Source of the DNA: Flagellimonas hadalis
GTDB lineage: Bacteria > Bacteroidota > Bacteroidia > Flavobacteriales > Flavobacteriaceae
NCBI RefSeq assembly: GCF_007785775.2
Contig: NZ_VNIK02000002.1
Location: 213,321 to 277,320, forward strand
DNA length: 64,000 nt
Direction of reading: 5' to 3'
The position numbers and the translations under genes are program-made. The notes below the pieces were generated by a model. That model was not told where the DNA came from. It saw only the letters and a program-made list of their open reading frames with translations, and ran no database searches. Shown piece after piece: positions 35,334-44,064 of this stretch (positions within the stretch are counted from its first letter, which is position 1; each line of letters begins with the position of its first letter).

Positions 35334-37673
35334 CTAGTTTGCGGAATAATTGTTTTCAAAAGGGCTGCAGATTTGTTCCGTATGATACAAAATGCCATTG
35401 GCAGACATCCCCTCAATAATGATTTTTACTTTTTTCTGTTCATTCAGAGGCACGGTGATCATATGTGGTACTTCCGAGTTGACCCCAAGTTGACTTTCCC
35501 ACCAAATGGCACCATATCTCTTGTACAAAAATGAGGTGTAATCTGGATAATTTGGACTAAAATAGCTTTGTGCTCGACTGAATCCCTCTGGCAAAGAAAG
35601 ACTTGCAAACCGTACTCTGTCATACAATTCATCATAATCATACCGTAGCGACAGTGAAATAAAAGGTCCTTGTCTACTTTTGCTATAAACTATTGATTTT
35701 ATAGAAGAAAGTGGCATGTTCATCAACTCAACCGGGTTGGCCACCATACCTTCAACAAAGACAGGTACAGCCCTAAGGCCGGGAGGGTCAAGAATATACA
35801 CACCAATACCCCCTTCTTCTAGTTTCAGACGAGTATGAAAGCCCAATATATGGACATAATTTTGAAAAGATCTATATCGATTCACGGTCCCTTTATCAAT
35901 GATTCGTCCTTCAGCCAAAGCGGTTATTTGGAATTTGGTGTTATCCTTCATTTTTTCCAAAACCACAACCTCGTCAAGCAATATGGTCCTTTCCGATAGG
36001 TTCAGGTCGTGATCTATTTCCAAAAGCATAGCTTCTGGCTCAACCTCACTAACATTCGCCAACCATTTTGTATAATCAAAAGTGTCACCACTATAATCTT
36101 TGAAATGGAGTTCCGCTTTGGGCTTTCTGAGTTTTCCTTTTTCGTCCAAAACACTTACCAATATAGAGTCCCCCTCAAATAAAGGAAGGTTCCCTTTGAA
36201 GTTTTTGTTCTTTGAAAGGTCAAAAAGATTGATGGCACCCGATGTTTGTGACATTAGGGAAACCTGTTTTTCATTTTTGAGGTCGGCATCCAAAATCTTA
36301 CCATTAAAAGCAATGTATTTCTCCATTTCATATGGAGTGTTTTGCACATCCATTGACCTAAAACTGTCAAACTTTTCTGTTCCTTCCATGAGCAACCTGG
36401 TGTCCAATTGATAGTCACTTGAACGGTGGGTTCCTTCAAAAAAATAGGGCCCTTTAACAAATTGCTTCTCGAGGTAAGGCTGCACCAAAAAGGACGAGAC
36501 TATGGAATTGTTGGGCAAACACGCACTTGAGTTGGCAGGGAGCACCGACATACTCAAATTGGCCATTTTGTGACCTTTGGGAAGTATCACATCCAACTGC
36601 AGGGAGTCTTGGCCTTTGGTCAGGCAATAGTCGACCTCTACCGAATGTACCTTTTTGCTTGCTGTCCGTCTATTGAAAAACATTCGTTGCGAAAGAGGTC
36701 GCATTTCTTCATCCAAAATCATTGCCGTATTGATTCCGCTGGGAATTTGATAACGGTCCACTGAGATGGAAATACTGTCACCATCAATTTCATGACGATA
36801 TACGAACGAACGGCTTATATGGTTAAAAATTGCCATTGAAAATCTTGCTCCCTCTCTTGAGTTGAAAGTGGCTTTTGACCATTTTGGGCTTAGGACAACA
36901 ACATCTTTTGCCGTGTTATCCACACTGACCCCTATTCCCTGTTGAAGCTTGTTTTCCAGCTCTTTGGTAACCCATGCACCATTCGCATCTTTGATTTTTA
37001 TAAAATATGATTTTGTAGGATTGGCAAAAAAAACAAACCTACCTTGCCCCAACTCGTTTGTTTGAATGTTTGATTGAACTTTATCGCCATCCCCAGTCAC
37101 CAACTGTATTTCCTTGGTTTCTAAAGGGTTTAGAGCCTCGTCAAAAACCATCAGTCCTACACTATTAAATGTACCAGCCATAATTTTCTGGCCCTCTGGA
37201 TGAACCAAAATGGTCATTCCGTTTTCTGCTTTTACTTTTGGTTTATTGGTAGGCCCGATTATTGTTATCTTTTGAAGAAAGGGGGTGGCAAACTCAAAAT
37301 TTTTCATGTAGTTGGTCCAGGCCATAAGAGCATATGAACCCTCGACAAAAGTCGAGTCAATTTTGAAATCACCGTAAGAGCTGCCATTATTGACGAAGAA
37401 CATTTTTTTTATCAGGACCTTTCCATCCTTTGAAAAAATGCCTACATGTAAATTGGTGGTTGTTGAAGATGGTAGTTGTTGGTATTGATCTTGAACATAT
37501 GCCTTGAACCAAAGGTGTTCCCCTTTGAAAAAAACCGTTTTGTTCAGGTGTAAATGTATATTCTCAAGCAATGGGACTTGTTCTGTATCCATTGTTGGAG
37601 CATCTTGTCCAAGCGCAACAAAGAACAGAGTGATAAAAAATAGGAAAGTGGTAATTTTTTTAATATGGAACAC
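35334..37673 (-). CDS. Large secreted protein with macroglobulin-like (MG2) domain
   Basis: About 779 residues from a GTG at 37673, which opens a good signal peptide (FHIKKITTFLFFITLFFVALGQ). The frame is open back to 37838, but those residues are not signal-like and that DNA includes a 29-bp palindrome. After the signal, ENIHLHLNKTVFFKGEHLWFKAYV and GKVLIKKMFFVNNGSSYGDF are typical of an MG2-type domain at the start of Bacteroidota proteins that also carry a TonB plug-like region (around ILGFHTRLKLEEGGIGVYI) and the closing SYFSPNYPDYTSFLYKRYG. Function unknown; it is unlike a classic receptor because no barrel follows. Confidence 0.75.
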   Translation of the reverse strand: MFHIKKITTFLFFITLFFVALGQDAPTMDTEQVPLLENIHLHLNKTVFFKGEHLWFKAYVQDQYQQLPSSTTTNLHVGIFSKDGKVLIKKMFFVNNGSSYGDFKIDSTFVEGSYALMAWTNYMKNFEFATPFLQKITIIGPTNKPKVKAENGMTILVHPEGQKIMAGTFNSVGLMVFDEALNPLETKEIQLVTGDGDKVQSNIQTNELGQGRFVFFANPTKSYFIKIKDANGAWVTKELENKLQQGIGVSVDNTAKDVVVLSPKWSKATFNSREGARFSMAIFNHISRSFVYRHEIDGDSISISVDRYQIPSGINTAMILDEEMRPLSQRMFFNRRTASKKVHSVEVDYCLTKGQDSLQLDVILPKGHKMANLSMSVLPANSSACLPNNSIVSSFLVQPYLEKQFVKGPYFFEGTHRSSDYQLDTRLLMEGTEKFDSFRSMDVQNTPYEMEKYIAFNGKILDADLKNEKQVSLMSQTSGAINLFDLSKNKNFKGNLPLFEGDSILVSVLDEKGKLRKPKAELHFKDYSGDTFDYTKWLANVSEVEPEAMLLEIDHDLNLSERTILLDEVVVLEKMKDNTKFQITALAEGRIIDKGTVNRYRSFQNYVHILGFHTRLKLEEGGIGVYILDPPGLRAVPVFVEGMVANPVELMNMPLSSIKSIVYSKSRQGPFISLSLRYDYDELYDRVRFASLSLPEGFSRAQSYFSPNYPDYTSFLYKRYGAIWWESQLGVNSEVPHMITVPLNEQKKVKIIIEGMSANGILYHTEQICSPFENNYSAN

Positions 37674-38107
37674 TTTTAATAAAGATAGGATATTCTCAGT
37701 GCAAATCAAACCAGCCTTTTGAGCATCGGCCAATTGCCATCCTTCAAGAACAAGTTTAAGAAACACCGCCCTACTTACAACACAAGTTTTCGGGACTAAG
37801 ATGCTAAATGTTTGAAATGGATTTAAAATCCATTTCAAAATCCAACCTTAATTTTCAGCAGAGCAATTTTGTTAAAAAACGGCCAATCTCAAAAAAATCT
37901 GCCACTTTTACGTTATGTGAAAAACACACAACCCTGATAATCAAATGACCATCATGGTTCTTTAGCGCCTTGGGCGGTAACATTGATATAAAAAAGACCT
38001 TCCTGTTTGTGTGCTTCTCTTAGTCTTGCTGAAACCCAAAAGCTTAAATGGAAAAATATCAATAAAGGGCGCTTAATAACACTTAGAAATAAAAACAGGA
38101 GAATTGA
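37674..38107. other. Intergenic stretch upstream of the MG2 protein
   Basis: Besides the 29-bp palindrome and the start of the recombinase remnant at the right edge, I see AT-rich sequence without a credible gene. It probably carries the promoter of the minus-strand gene, but no clean TTG/TAnnTTTG pair stands out. Confidence 0.4.
37811..37839. repeat. 29-bp perfect palindrome
   Basis: Arms TTTGAAATGGATTT (37811-37824) and AAATCCATTTCAAA (37826-37839) are exact reverse complements around a single central A. It lies about 140 bp upstream of the likely start of the MG2-protein gene. It may be an operator or a cruciform element; there is no T-tract for a typical terminator. Confidence 0.6.
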
Positions 38108-38454
38108 TTAACAACAGACTTAACCAAACCGCTCAGAAAATTCTTGGCGGACCGGACGATAAGGAAAACATGTCTTTAACTTACAATTGCTGAGTGACAA
38201 TGCAGCCAATAAAGCAATTCGAAATTGGGTAAAAAGGGGCCAGAATAGATATGCATATTCCTTTTTATTGTGCAAGACATACATTTGCTCATCAGCTATT
38301 GATAAATGGGGCTAACCTAAAAACCGTTGCCGATGCCATGGGTCATAGTTCTATCAGAAGCACCTTGAAATATCTTAACCATCTTCACAGTTACAAGATG
38401 AAGCAATTGATAAGTGACCTACTTTACAATTTATTTGATTGGCATATTATTTAA
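38101..38454 (+). pseudogene. Decayed tyrosine recombinase (C-terminal part)
   Basis: The last segment (38251-38454) reads HIPFYCARHTFAHQLLING, then ANLKTVADAMGHSSIRSTLKYLNH, which includes the ARHTFA box, the LGHSS-like motif and the catalytic Tyr. Two upstream pieces in other frames continue the same protein: NNRLNQTAQKILGGPDDKEN (about 38110-38185) and LSDNAANKAIRNWVKRGQN (about 38190-38245). So at least two frameshifts have destroyed the gene and its N-terminal half is missing. It resembles Bacteroidota phage-integrase/conjugative-transposon recombinases and marks an old mobile element. No att sites could be identified. Confidence 0.8.
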
Positions 38455-38532
38455 TCCTTTTCTAAATATCTAAATGCGCAGATTATTACCTACTTTTATA
38501 CCCATAAGTTCTTTACTTAATTTCTTTATCAA

Positions 38533-38713
38533 AACGATAAGGGTTTCCGACATAGGTCGGGATTAAAAGGGAATCGTGTGTAAATCACGAGCTGACGCGC
38601 AACTGTAAGTCCGATCCCATTTGGGATAGCATGTTTTTGCCAAAAGAGCCATTGTCCGAAAGGATGAGAAGGCGGTAAAAATCGGACAAGCCAGGATACC
38701 TGCCCATATCGTT
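38533..38713 (+). promoter_or_regulatory. Cobalamin (B12) riboswitch
   Basis: Conserved parts of the adenosylcobalamin aptamer are present in order: AAGGGAATCGTGTGTAAATC (38577 region), GAGCTGACGCGCAACTGTAAG (the B12 box core is GCTGACGCGCAACTGTAA) and AAGCCAGGATACCTGCC near the 3' end. The closing stem P1 pairs AACGATA (38533-38539) with TATCGTT (38707-38713). It lies upstream of metE, a textbook target: with B12 bound, metE should be off because the B12-dependent MetH can work. Confidence 0.95.
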
Positions 38714-38731
38714 CCTACGTTGTAGGATTTT
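38713..38731 (+). terminator. Hairpin plus T-run at the end of the riboswitch
   Basis: TCCTAC (38713-38718) and GTAGGA (38722-38727) form a 6-bp stem followed by TTTT. It shares one base with P1, so it is well placed as expression platform, but the stem and T-run are short for a strong terminator. Confidence 0.45.
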
Positions 38732-38836
38732 GACGGTGCCTTCGCGTACAGGGCAGGTCGAACGTTTGAACCTTACCGGGAACCCCTCGGCAAATTCCTT
38801 CTGCGTTCTTCTTGTTTTAAGGCATTGCGAAGTTGA

Positions 38837-38882
38837 GCTAAGGAGCTTTTATCTAATTGTTCAATTTTATAAAAGCTTTAGC
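38837..38882 (+). promoter_or_regulatory. Leader hairpin covering the metE ribosome site
   Basis: GCTAA + AGCTTTTAT (38837-38841, 38844-38852) pair with ATAAAAGCT + TTAGC (38869-38882), a 14-bp stem with a 2-nt GG bulge, ending 1 nt before the ATG. The 5' arm contains AAGGAG, a rare strong Shine-Dalgarno sequence in this genome. It may control translation together with the riboswitch. Confidence 0.6.
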
Positions 38883-38883
38883 A

Positions 38884-41205
38884 ATGAAAACAACCAATTT
38901 GGGCTACCCGAGGATCGGGACCCACCGTGAGCTGAAAAGGGCTTGCGAAAAGTATTGGTCCGGAAAGATCTCCTTGGAGGACCTACTCGAGACCGGAAAG
39001 AGCATACGAACGGAAAACTGGAAGCTCCAACAGGAAAAGAGCATCGACCTTATTCCCTCCAACGATTTTTCATTTTACGATCAGGTCTTGGACACCACCC
39101 TGATGGTCGGAGCTGTTCCCAAACGTTATTTCGATGTGAAGGAATCCCAAGGAAACCTTATGGACCTGTATTTTGCCATGGCAAGGGGTTATCAGAAAAA
39201 AGAAATGGACGTCATCGCCATGGAAATGACCAAATGGTTCGACACAAATTATCACTACATCGTCCCAGAATTTGAAAAGGACCAAGAATTCGAGTTGCTT
39301 TCCACAAAGATCATCGATGAGTTCAATGAAGCAAAGGCTTTGGGGATCCAGACCAAACCTGTGCTCTTGGGCCCTGTCACCTATCTCCTGTTGGGCAAGG
39401 AAAAGGAAGAAGGGTTCCATAGGCTTGACCTCTTGCCCAAACTACTCCCTGTTTACCATATCCTTTTGGAAAAATTGGTGGAAGCCGGAGCGACCTGGAT
39501 CCAAATGGACGAACCTGTTCTTGCCACAGACCTGACGGCCAGGGAAGAAGAGGCCATTGCAAAAGTATATCAGGGCATAGCTGAGAAGTTTCCTTCATTA
39601 AAAATTCTATTGTCCAGTTATTTTGGAGGCTTTGGGGACAATCTTGACACAGCGTTGTCCTTGCCCGTTTGCGCCCTACACCTGGATCTGAAGCGAAGCC
39701 CAGGACTATTGGGCGAAGTATTGGAATCTGGCAAGCTTGGAGAAAAAACATCCCTGTCATTGGGTGTGGTGGACGGACGCAATGTCTGGAAAAATGATTT
39801 TTCCTCTTCATTGGAACACATCCGCAGAGCAAAAACGCAGTTGGGCGAAGAGCGAGTGATTATCTCCCCTTCCTGTTCGCTATTGCACGTCCCCAATGAT
39901 CTGGATTTGGAGACCAATGAAAAGACACTTCCAAAGGAAGTGAAGGACTGGATGGCCTTTGCCAAGCAAAAACTGGAGGAACTCCAAAGCCTCAAAACCC
40001 TTTCAGAAACCCCTGAACACATCTCCCACCCACTCTTTAAAGACAATTTGGCCTCAACGGAGAAAAGGAAGAACGCTGCATTGATCCATAAACCCGAGGT
40101 AAAGAAACGGGTGGAACACCTCAGCGAGAGTGACTTCCGAAGAACATCTCCCTTTGAAAAGAGAAAGGTGCTTCAGGAAACGCATCTAAAACTGCCGCTC
40201 TTCCCGACGACGACCATTGGCTCCTTCCCGCAGACCCCAGCGGTGAGGCAGGCTCGATCGCTGTTCAAAAAAGGTAATCTCAACGAACAGAAATACATTG
40301 ATTTTCTGAAAAAAGAAACCGAAAAGGCGATACACTTCCAAGAGGAGATTGGTCTTGATGTGCCCGTACATGGCGAATTTGAACGCAACGACATGGTGGA
40401 ATATTTTGGCGAACAGTTGGAAGGCTTTGCCTTTACCCAAAATGGGTGGGTGCAGAGTTATGGGTCACGATGCGTGAAACCCCCCATCATTTTCGGGGAT
40501 GTGTCCAGACCAGAGCCCATGACGGTATTTTGGACCTCCTTTGCGCAATCGTTGACGGAAAAACCGGTGAAAGGCATGCTCACGGGGCCGGTCACCATTT
40601 TACAATGGTCTTTTGTACGGGACGATCAGCCCCGTTCCTCAACCTGCAACCAGATTGCCCTCGCCATTCTTGACGAAGTGGTGGACCTTGAAAAAGCGGG
40701 CATAGCGATCATACAGGTGGACGAACCTGCCATACGCGAAGGATTGCCCTTGCGCAAAAAGGATTGGGAAACCTATCTGAACTGGGCCATTGGGGCCTTT
40801 AAACTGTCCACAAGCGGCGTGGAGGATTCCACACAGATCCATACGCACATGTGCTATTCCGAGTTCAACGATATCATCAAGGACATTGCGGACATGGATG
40901 CCGATGTGATCACCATTGAGTGCTCCCGATCACAGATGGAACTCTTGGATGCCTTTTCCGAGTTCGATTATCCCAATGACATTGGACCTGGTGTTTACGA
41001 CATCCATTCCCCTAGGGTGCCATCATCCGAGGAGATTTTGGGGCTTTTGAAAAAAGCGGAAAAGGTGTTGCCCGCATCCAAACTGTGGGTGAACCCGGAT
41101 TGCGGGTTGAAGACCCGAGGATGGGAAGAAACCAAGGAAGCCTTGAAAATCATGGTTTCTGCCGCCCAACAAATGAGGGATATGGTAGCACATCCATCAC
41201 ATTAA
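38884..41205 (+). CDS. metE: Cobalamin-independent methionine synthase
   Basis: 773 residues from the ATG at 38884 (MKTTNLGYPRIGTHRELKRA, the usual MetE start); a start at 38857 would lie inside the leader hairpin. The N-terminal barrel (1-400) and catalytic C-terminal barrel begin with TTTIGSFPQT at about 440. Zinc and homocysteine ligands are visible in HGEFERNDMVEYFGEQ, QVDEPAIREGLP, THMCYSEFND, and ITIECSRSQME with PDCGLKTRGW at the end. It moves a methyl group from methyltetrahydrofolate triglutamate to homocysteine. Expression is controlled by the B12 riboswitch upstream. The enzyme needs zinc, which links it loosely to the metal island. Confidence 0.97.
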   Translation: MKTTNLGYPRIGTHRELKRACEKYWSGKISLEDLLETGKSIRTENWKLQQEKSIDLIPSNDFSFYDQVLDTTLMVGAVPKRYFDVKESQGNLMDLYFAMARGYQKKEMDVIAMEMTKWFDTNYHYIVPEFEKDQEFELLSTKIIDEFNEAKALGIQTKPVLLGPVTYLLLGKEKEEGFHRLDLLPKLLPVYHILLEKLVEAGATWIQMDEPVLATDLTAREEEAIAKVYQGIAEKFPSLKILLSSYFGGFGDNLDTALSLPVCALHLDLKRSPGLLGEVLESGKLGEKTSLSLGVVDGRNVWKNDFSSSLEHIRRAKTQLGEERVIISPSCSLLHVPNDLDLETNEKTLPKEVKDWMAFAKQKLEELQSLKTLSETPEHISHPLFKDNLASTEKRKNAALIHKPEVKKRVEHLSESDFRRTSPFEKRKVLQETHLKLPLFPTTTIGSFPQTPAVRQARSLFKKGNLNEQKYIDFLKKETEKAIHFQEEIGLDVPVHGEFERNDMVEYFGEQLEGFAFTQNGWVQSYGSRCVKPPIIFGDVSRPEPMTVFWTSFAQSLTEKPVKGMLTGPVTILQWSFVRDDQPRSSTCNQIALAILDEVVDLEKAGIAIIQVDEPAIREGLPLRKKDWETYLNWAIGAFKLSTSGVEDSTQIHTHMCYSEFNDIIKDIADMDADVITIECSRSQMELLDAFSEFDYPNDIGPGVYDIHSPRVPSSEEILGLLKKAEKVLPASKLWVNPDCGLKTRGWEETKEALKIMVSAAQQMRDMVAHPSH

Positions 41206-41212
41206 TATTATC

Positions 41213-41236
41213 GGGGCCGATGTTTGCATTGGCCCC
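41213..41236 (+). terminator. Weak hairpin after metE
   Basis: GGGGCC (41213-41218) and GGCCCC (41231-41236) form a 6-bp GC stem 8 bp after the metE stop. It is followed by AAATTAAA rather than a T-run, so termination is uncertain. Confidence 0.35.
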
Positions 41237-41257
41237 AAATTAAATGGTCATACACCT

Positions 41258-41752
41258 ATGAAAGTAGAAGGAAAAAAATTCATCTCCCCATTATTGTGCT
41301 TCGATTTTTACGCAGAGCACTATCACAAACTGATCAAACAATTCAGAAAAGATACAGATCTATCACAACTGAGATCTATCCTTAAGAATGGGGTTGTTGA
41401 AAGAGACGTGGAAAATTTGATACAGCTCGAAACCTATGATGCGATGGTCATCACCGACCCCTACAAGAACATTGTTTGGGTAAGCGATGGTTTTCAGGAA
41501 ATGACCGGGTATTCCAAAAGTTTTGCCATAGGGAAAAGTCCTCATTTTCTTCAGGGAGTCCAAACTTCAGAAAGTACAAAACAGAAAATTCGGGAGCAAT
41601 TAAAAACAGAGCACACCTTTACAGGTTCCGTTTTGAATTACCGAAAAAATGGGGAACCCTATCTCTGTCAGATCAAAATAGTCCCTATCTATGATTCCAA
41701 AAGGATGTTGGTGAATTTTTTGGCCCTGGAAAAGGAGTTGCTTGCAGCCTGA
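41258..41752 (+). CDS. Stand-alone PAS protein, LOV-like but lacking the photoactive Cys
   Basis: 164 residues, no signal or output domain. A helical lead (1-60) precedes a PAS domain: DAMVITDPYKNIVWVSDGFQ, MTGYSKSFAIGKSPHFLQG, then FTGSVLNYRKNGEPYLCQI and a final strand. The order and spacing are those of LOV domains, but the signature GxNCRFLQG reads GKSPHFLQG, so the flavin-adduct Cys is replaced. It may bind a ligand or flavin without the LOV photocycle, or act as a dimerising sensor. It follows metE by 52 bp; a shared role is not evident. Confidence 0.78.
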   Translation: MKVEGKKFISPLLCFDFYAEHYHKLIKQFRKDTDLSQLRSILKNGVVERDVENLIQLETYDAMVITDPYKNIVWVSDGFQEMTGYSKSFAIGKSPHFLQGVQTSESTKQKIREQLKTEHTFTGSVLNYRKNGEPYLCQIKIVPIYDSKRMLVNFLALEKELLAA

Positions 41753-42008
41753 AAGGACAAGCCCATGACGGACTGTAAAACTGGTTTCTATTTGTCCAAA
41801 ATGCTCCAAGAAAACAGAACAAAAGACCAAAGCCTCCTACAATAGGACTCAAAGAATATCCCAGAGGCTTTGCGGACATTCTATTTTTTGATTTCCAATG
41901 TGTAAATGGCAAGCAAATATGTATTGCCCTTACTGACACACCATGCCCCGGGCAGTTGAGCCCTAAAAGAGCGTGGTCTTGACAACATCGCCACCTTTAC
42001 ATCATTAA

Positions 42009-42044
42009 AAAAACCCTGACAAACAAATGTTTATCAGGGTTTTT
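42009..42044. terminator. Terminator after tRNA-Leu (bidirectional)
   Basis: AAAAACCCTGA (42009-42019) and TCAGGGTTTTT (42034-42044) pair perfectly, extended by AAAC/GTTT across one mismatch. On the minus strand it directly follows the tRNA; it can also stop plus-strand reading from the PAS gene. Confidence 0.88.
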
Positions 42045-42047
42045 CAG

Positions 42048-42129
42048 TACCTTGGGTGGGAATCGAACCCACACGTCCGAAGACACTGGATTTTGAATCC
42101 AGCGCGTCTACCAATTCCGCCACCAAGGC
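42048..42129 (-). tRNA. tRNA-Leu (CAA anticodon)
   Basis: 82 nt on the minus strand. Acceptor stem GCCTTGG/CCAAGGT with discriminator A, D arm with GGTAGACGC, anticodon stem CTGGA/TCCAG with loop TTCAAAA (anticodon CAA, decoding UUG), a class II variable arm TGTCTTCGGACGT, and T arm GTGGG-TTCGATT-CCCAC. CCA is not encoded. Confidence 0.95.
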
Positions 42130-42230
42130 ATGCTGGCATTTTCTGAAATGCGACTGCAAAGCTAAACAAATAATTTTATTTACAATCAAAAAATACTTCC
42201 ATTTATCCTTTAGCAACCCGAATTAATTTT

Positions 42231-42238
42231 TAAATTTG
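42231..42238 (+). promoter_or_regulatory. -7 element for prs
   Basis: TAAATTTG, an exact TAnnTTTG match, 50 bp before the prs ATG. TTT at 42209-42211 is at the right distance (19 bp) but is a weak -33. Confidence 0.5.
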
Positions 42239-42288
42239 CACCTCTTTGCAAAAAAGTACTTTAAAAAGCTAGTTAACAAGAGTTTGTA

Positions 42289-43230
42289 ATGGCCTATCAA
42301 GTTCCCGAACCCAAAATTTTTGCCTGCACCCAAAGTATTGAGTTGGGCAAGAAAATAGCCGCCTCATATGGTGCGGAACTGGGAAACATCCAATTCTCCA
42401 GATATAGCGACGGGGAGTTTCAACCTTCGTTCGAGGAATCCATTCGTGGAACAAGGATCTTTATCATAGGCTCCACCAACCCAAGCTCGGAAAACTTGAT
42501 GGAAATGCTACTGATGCTGGACGCTGCCAAAAGGGCTTCCGCTAGGCACATTACGGCCGTAATGCCCTATTTCGGATGGGCCAGACAAGATAGGAAGGAC
42601 AAACCCCGTGTTCCCATTGCTGCCAAATTGGTGGCCAAAATGTTGGAAACCGCCGGTGCCACCCGTATCATCACCATGGACCTACATGCGGACCAGATAC
42701 AGGGATTCTTTGAAAAACCTGTAGATCATTTATTCGCCTCCACCCTGTTCCTTCCTTATTTGAAAGGATTGAATTTGGACAACCTCTGTATTGCATCACC
42801 CGATATGGGAGGTTCCAAAAGGGCCTATGCCTATTCCAAGGCACTGGAGTGTGATGTAGTCATCTGTTACAAGCAGCGGGCCAAAGCGAATGTCATTTCG
42901 CATATGGAGCTGATCGGTGATGTACAGGGCAAAAATGTGATCTTGGTGGACGATATGGTGGACACCGCAGGAACATTGACCAAAGCTGCCGACCTGATGA
43001 TCGAAAGAGGGGCCGAAAGCGTGCGTGCCGTGACCACTCACGGTTTGCTTTCTGGAAACGCTTACGAAAAAATAGAGAAATCAAAATTGACGGAACTGAT
43101 CATCACCGATTCCATTCCGATCGATCACAACCAAAATAAAATAAAGGTATTGAGCTGCGCCGACCTTTTTGCGGACGTCATGCACCGGGTGCACCACAAC
43201 ACCTCGATATCATCAAAATTTTTAATGTAG
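42289..43230 (+). CDS. prs: Ribose-phosphate pyrophosphokinase
   Basis: 313 residues, normal length. Motifs: IQFSRYSDGEFQPSFEESIR near the N-terminus, YFGWARQDRKDKPRVPI (ATP-binding flexible loop region), ITMDLHADQIQGFF with the metal-binding His, and the PRPP-binding loop VILVDDMVDTAGTL. It makes PRPP from ribose-5-phosphate and ATP for nucleotide, His and Trp synthesis. It is followed, after an interspersed repeat, by rplY and pth, a conserved neighbourhood in many bacteria. Confidence 0.97.
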   Translation: MAYQVPEPKIFACTQSIELGKKIAASYGAELGNIQFSRYSDGEFQPSFEESIRGTRIFIIGSTNPSSENLMEMLLMLDAAKRASARHITAVMPYFGWARQDRKDKPRVPIAAKLVAKMLETAGATRIITMDLHADQIQGFFEKPVDHLFASTLFLPYLKGLNLDNLCIASPDMGGSKRAYAYSKALECDVVICYKQRAKANVISHMELIGDVQGKNVILVDDMVDTAGTLTKAADLMIERGAESVRAVTTHGLLSGNAYEKIEKSKLTELIITDSIPIDHNQNKIKVLSCADLFADVMHRVHHNTSISSKFLM

Positions 43231-43231
43231 C

Positions 43232-43294
43232 CTTCGATGAAGTTTACACTGAGCGAAGTCGAAGTGCTCAGGCTGATAAAACCGGGCACTTCGA
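43232..43294 (+). repeat. Flavobacterial interspersed palindromic repeat
   Basis: Starts after the prs stop and contains GTTTACACTGAGCGAAGTCG, a sequence type scattered in flavobacterial genomes, and a perfect 9-bp stem TCGAAGTGC (43259-43267) / GCACTTCGA (43286-43294). It may stabilise or end the prs message. Confidence 0.65.
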
Positions 43295-43331
43295 AGATAA
43301 ATTTAGAATAAATTAAATATTAATATAGATT

Positions 43332-43976
43332 ATGAAGTCAATTACAATCAAAGGATCCCAAAGAGAAAGCGTGGGCAAGGTTGCTACCAAGACCCTACGT
43401 AATGCTGGTAAGGTCCCTTGCGTGCTGTACGGAGGGGAAAAACCATTGCACTTTTCAGCTGAAGAGCTGGAATTCAGAGATTTGGTATACACTCCCAACG
43501 CACACACCGCTGTGATTGAGTTGGAAAATGGCCAAAAATTAGATGCTGTACTGCAGGACATCCAGTTCCACCCAGTGACCGACAAAATCCTTCACGTGGA
43601 TTTCTACCAATTGTTCAAGGACAAACCTGTGACCATGGACATCCCTGTTCGTTTGGAAGGAAACTCCCCAGGGGTACGTAACGGTGGACGTTTGCTTTTC
43701 AGAAAGCGAAAACTTTCCATCAAGGCCCTACCTGAACTTCTTCCCGATTTTATCACTGTGGATATTTCCAAGTTGAGGATAGGCGGTACCATTGCCGTGG
43801 AAACCGTGTTGAGCGATGATTACACGATTCTTCACCCAGATAGCACCGCCATTGTACAGGTGAAAGCTTCCAGGACTTCCATTGCCGATGAGGCGGAAGA
43901 TGAAGAAGAAGGAGCTGAAGGAGCCGAAGCTGCTGAAGGTGGCGAAGCAACTACCGAGGCAGAGGCTACGGAATAG
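43332..43976 (+). CDS. rplY: 50S ribosomal protein L25/general stress protein Ctc
   Basis: 214 residues: an L25 domain (1-95; [29 protein letters not shown], given in two parts because of length: [10 protein letters not shown] and [14 protein letters not shown]) binding 5S rRNA, followed by a TL5/Ctc C-terminal beta domain (about 96-185; [20 protein letters not shown]) and an acidic, Glu/Ala-rich tail ([19 protein letters not shown]). The long form with acidic tail is typical of Bacteroidota. A terminator-like hairpin follows. Confidence 0.95.
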   Translation: MKSITIKGSQRESVGKVATKTLRNAGKVPCVLYGGEKPLHFSAEELEFRDLVYTPNAHTAVIELENGQKLDAVLQDIQFHPVTDKILHVDFYQLFKDKPVTMDIPVRLEGNSPGVRNGGRLLFRKRKLSIKALPELLPDFITVDISKLRIGGTIAVETVLSDDYTILHPDSTAIVQVKASRTSIADEAEDEEEGAEGAEAAEGGEATTEAEATE

Positions 43977-43995
43977 TCCAGATAACCTTTTCAAG

Positions 43996-44040
43996 AGCAT
44001 CCCTGTTTTTATTTCGGTAAAATTTGGGATGCTTTTGTAT
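43996..44040 (+). terminator. Terminator-like hairpin after rplY
   Basis: AGCATCCC (43996-44003) and GGGATGCT (44026-44033) form an 8-bp stem with a T-rich loop, followed by TTTGTATTTTT. Confidence 0.65.
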
Positions 44041-44064
44041 TTTTAAGAAAATTCCATTCACCGA

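Noticed and set aside
37674-37838. 55-residue N-terminal extension of the MG2 protein
   Set aside because: It precedes a proper signal peptide and covers a perfect palindrome, so it is most likely untranslated.
41685-41939. Minus-strand frame with a hydrophobic segment between the PAS gene and tRNA-Leu
   Set aside because: It overlaps the end of the PAS gene in antisense and lacks a good start; the hydrophobic stretch is probably chance.
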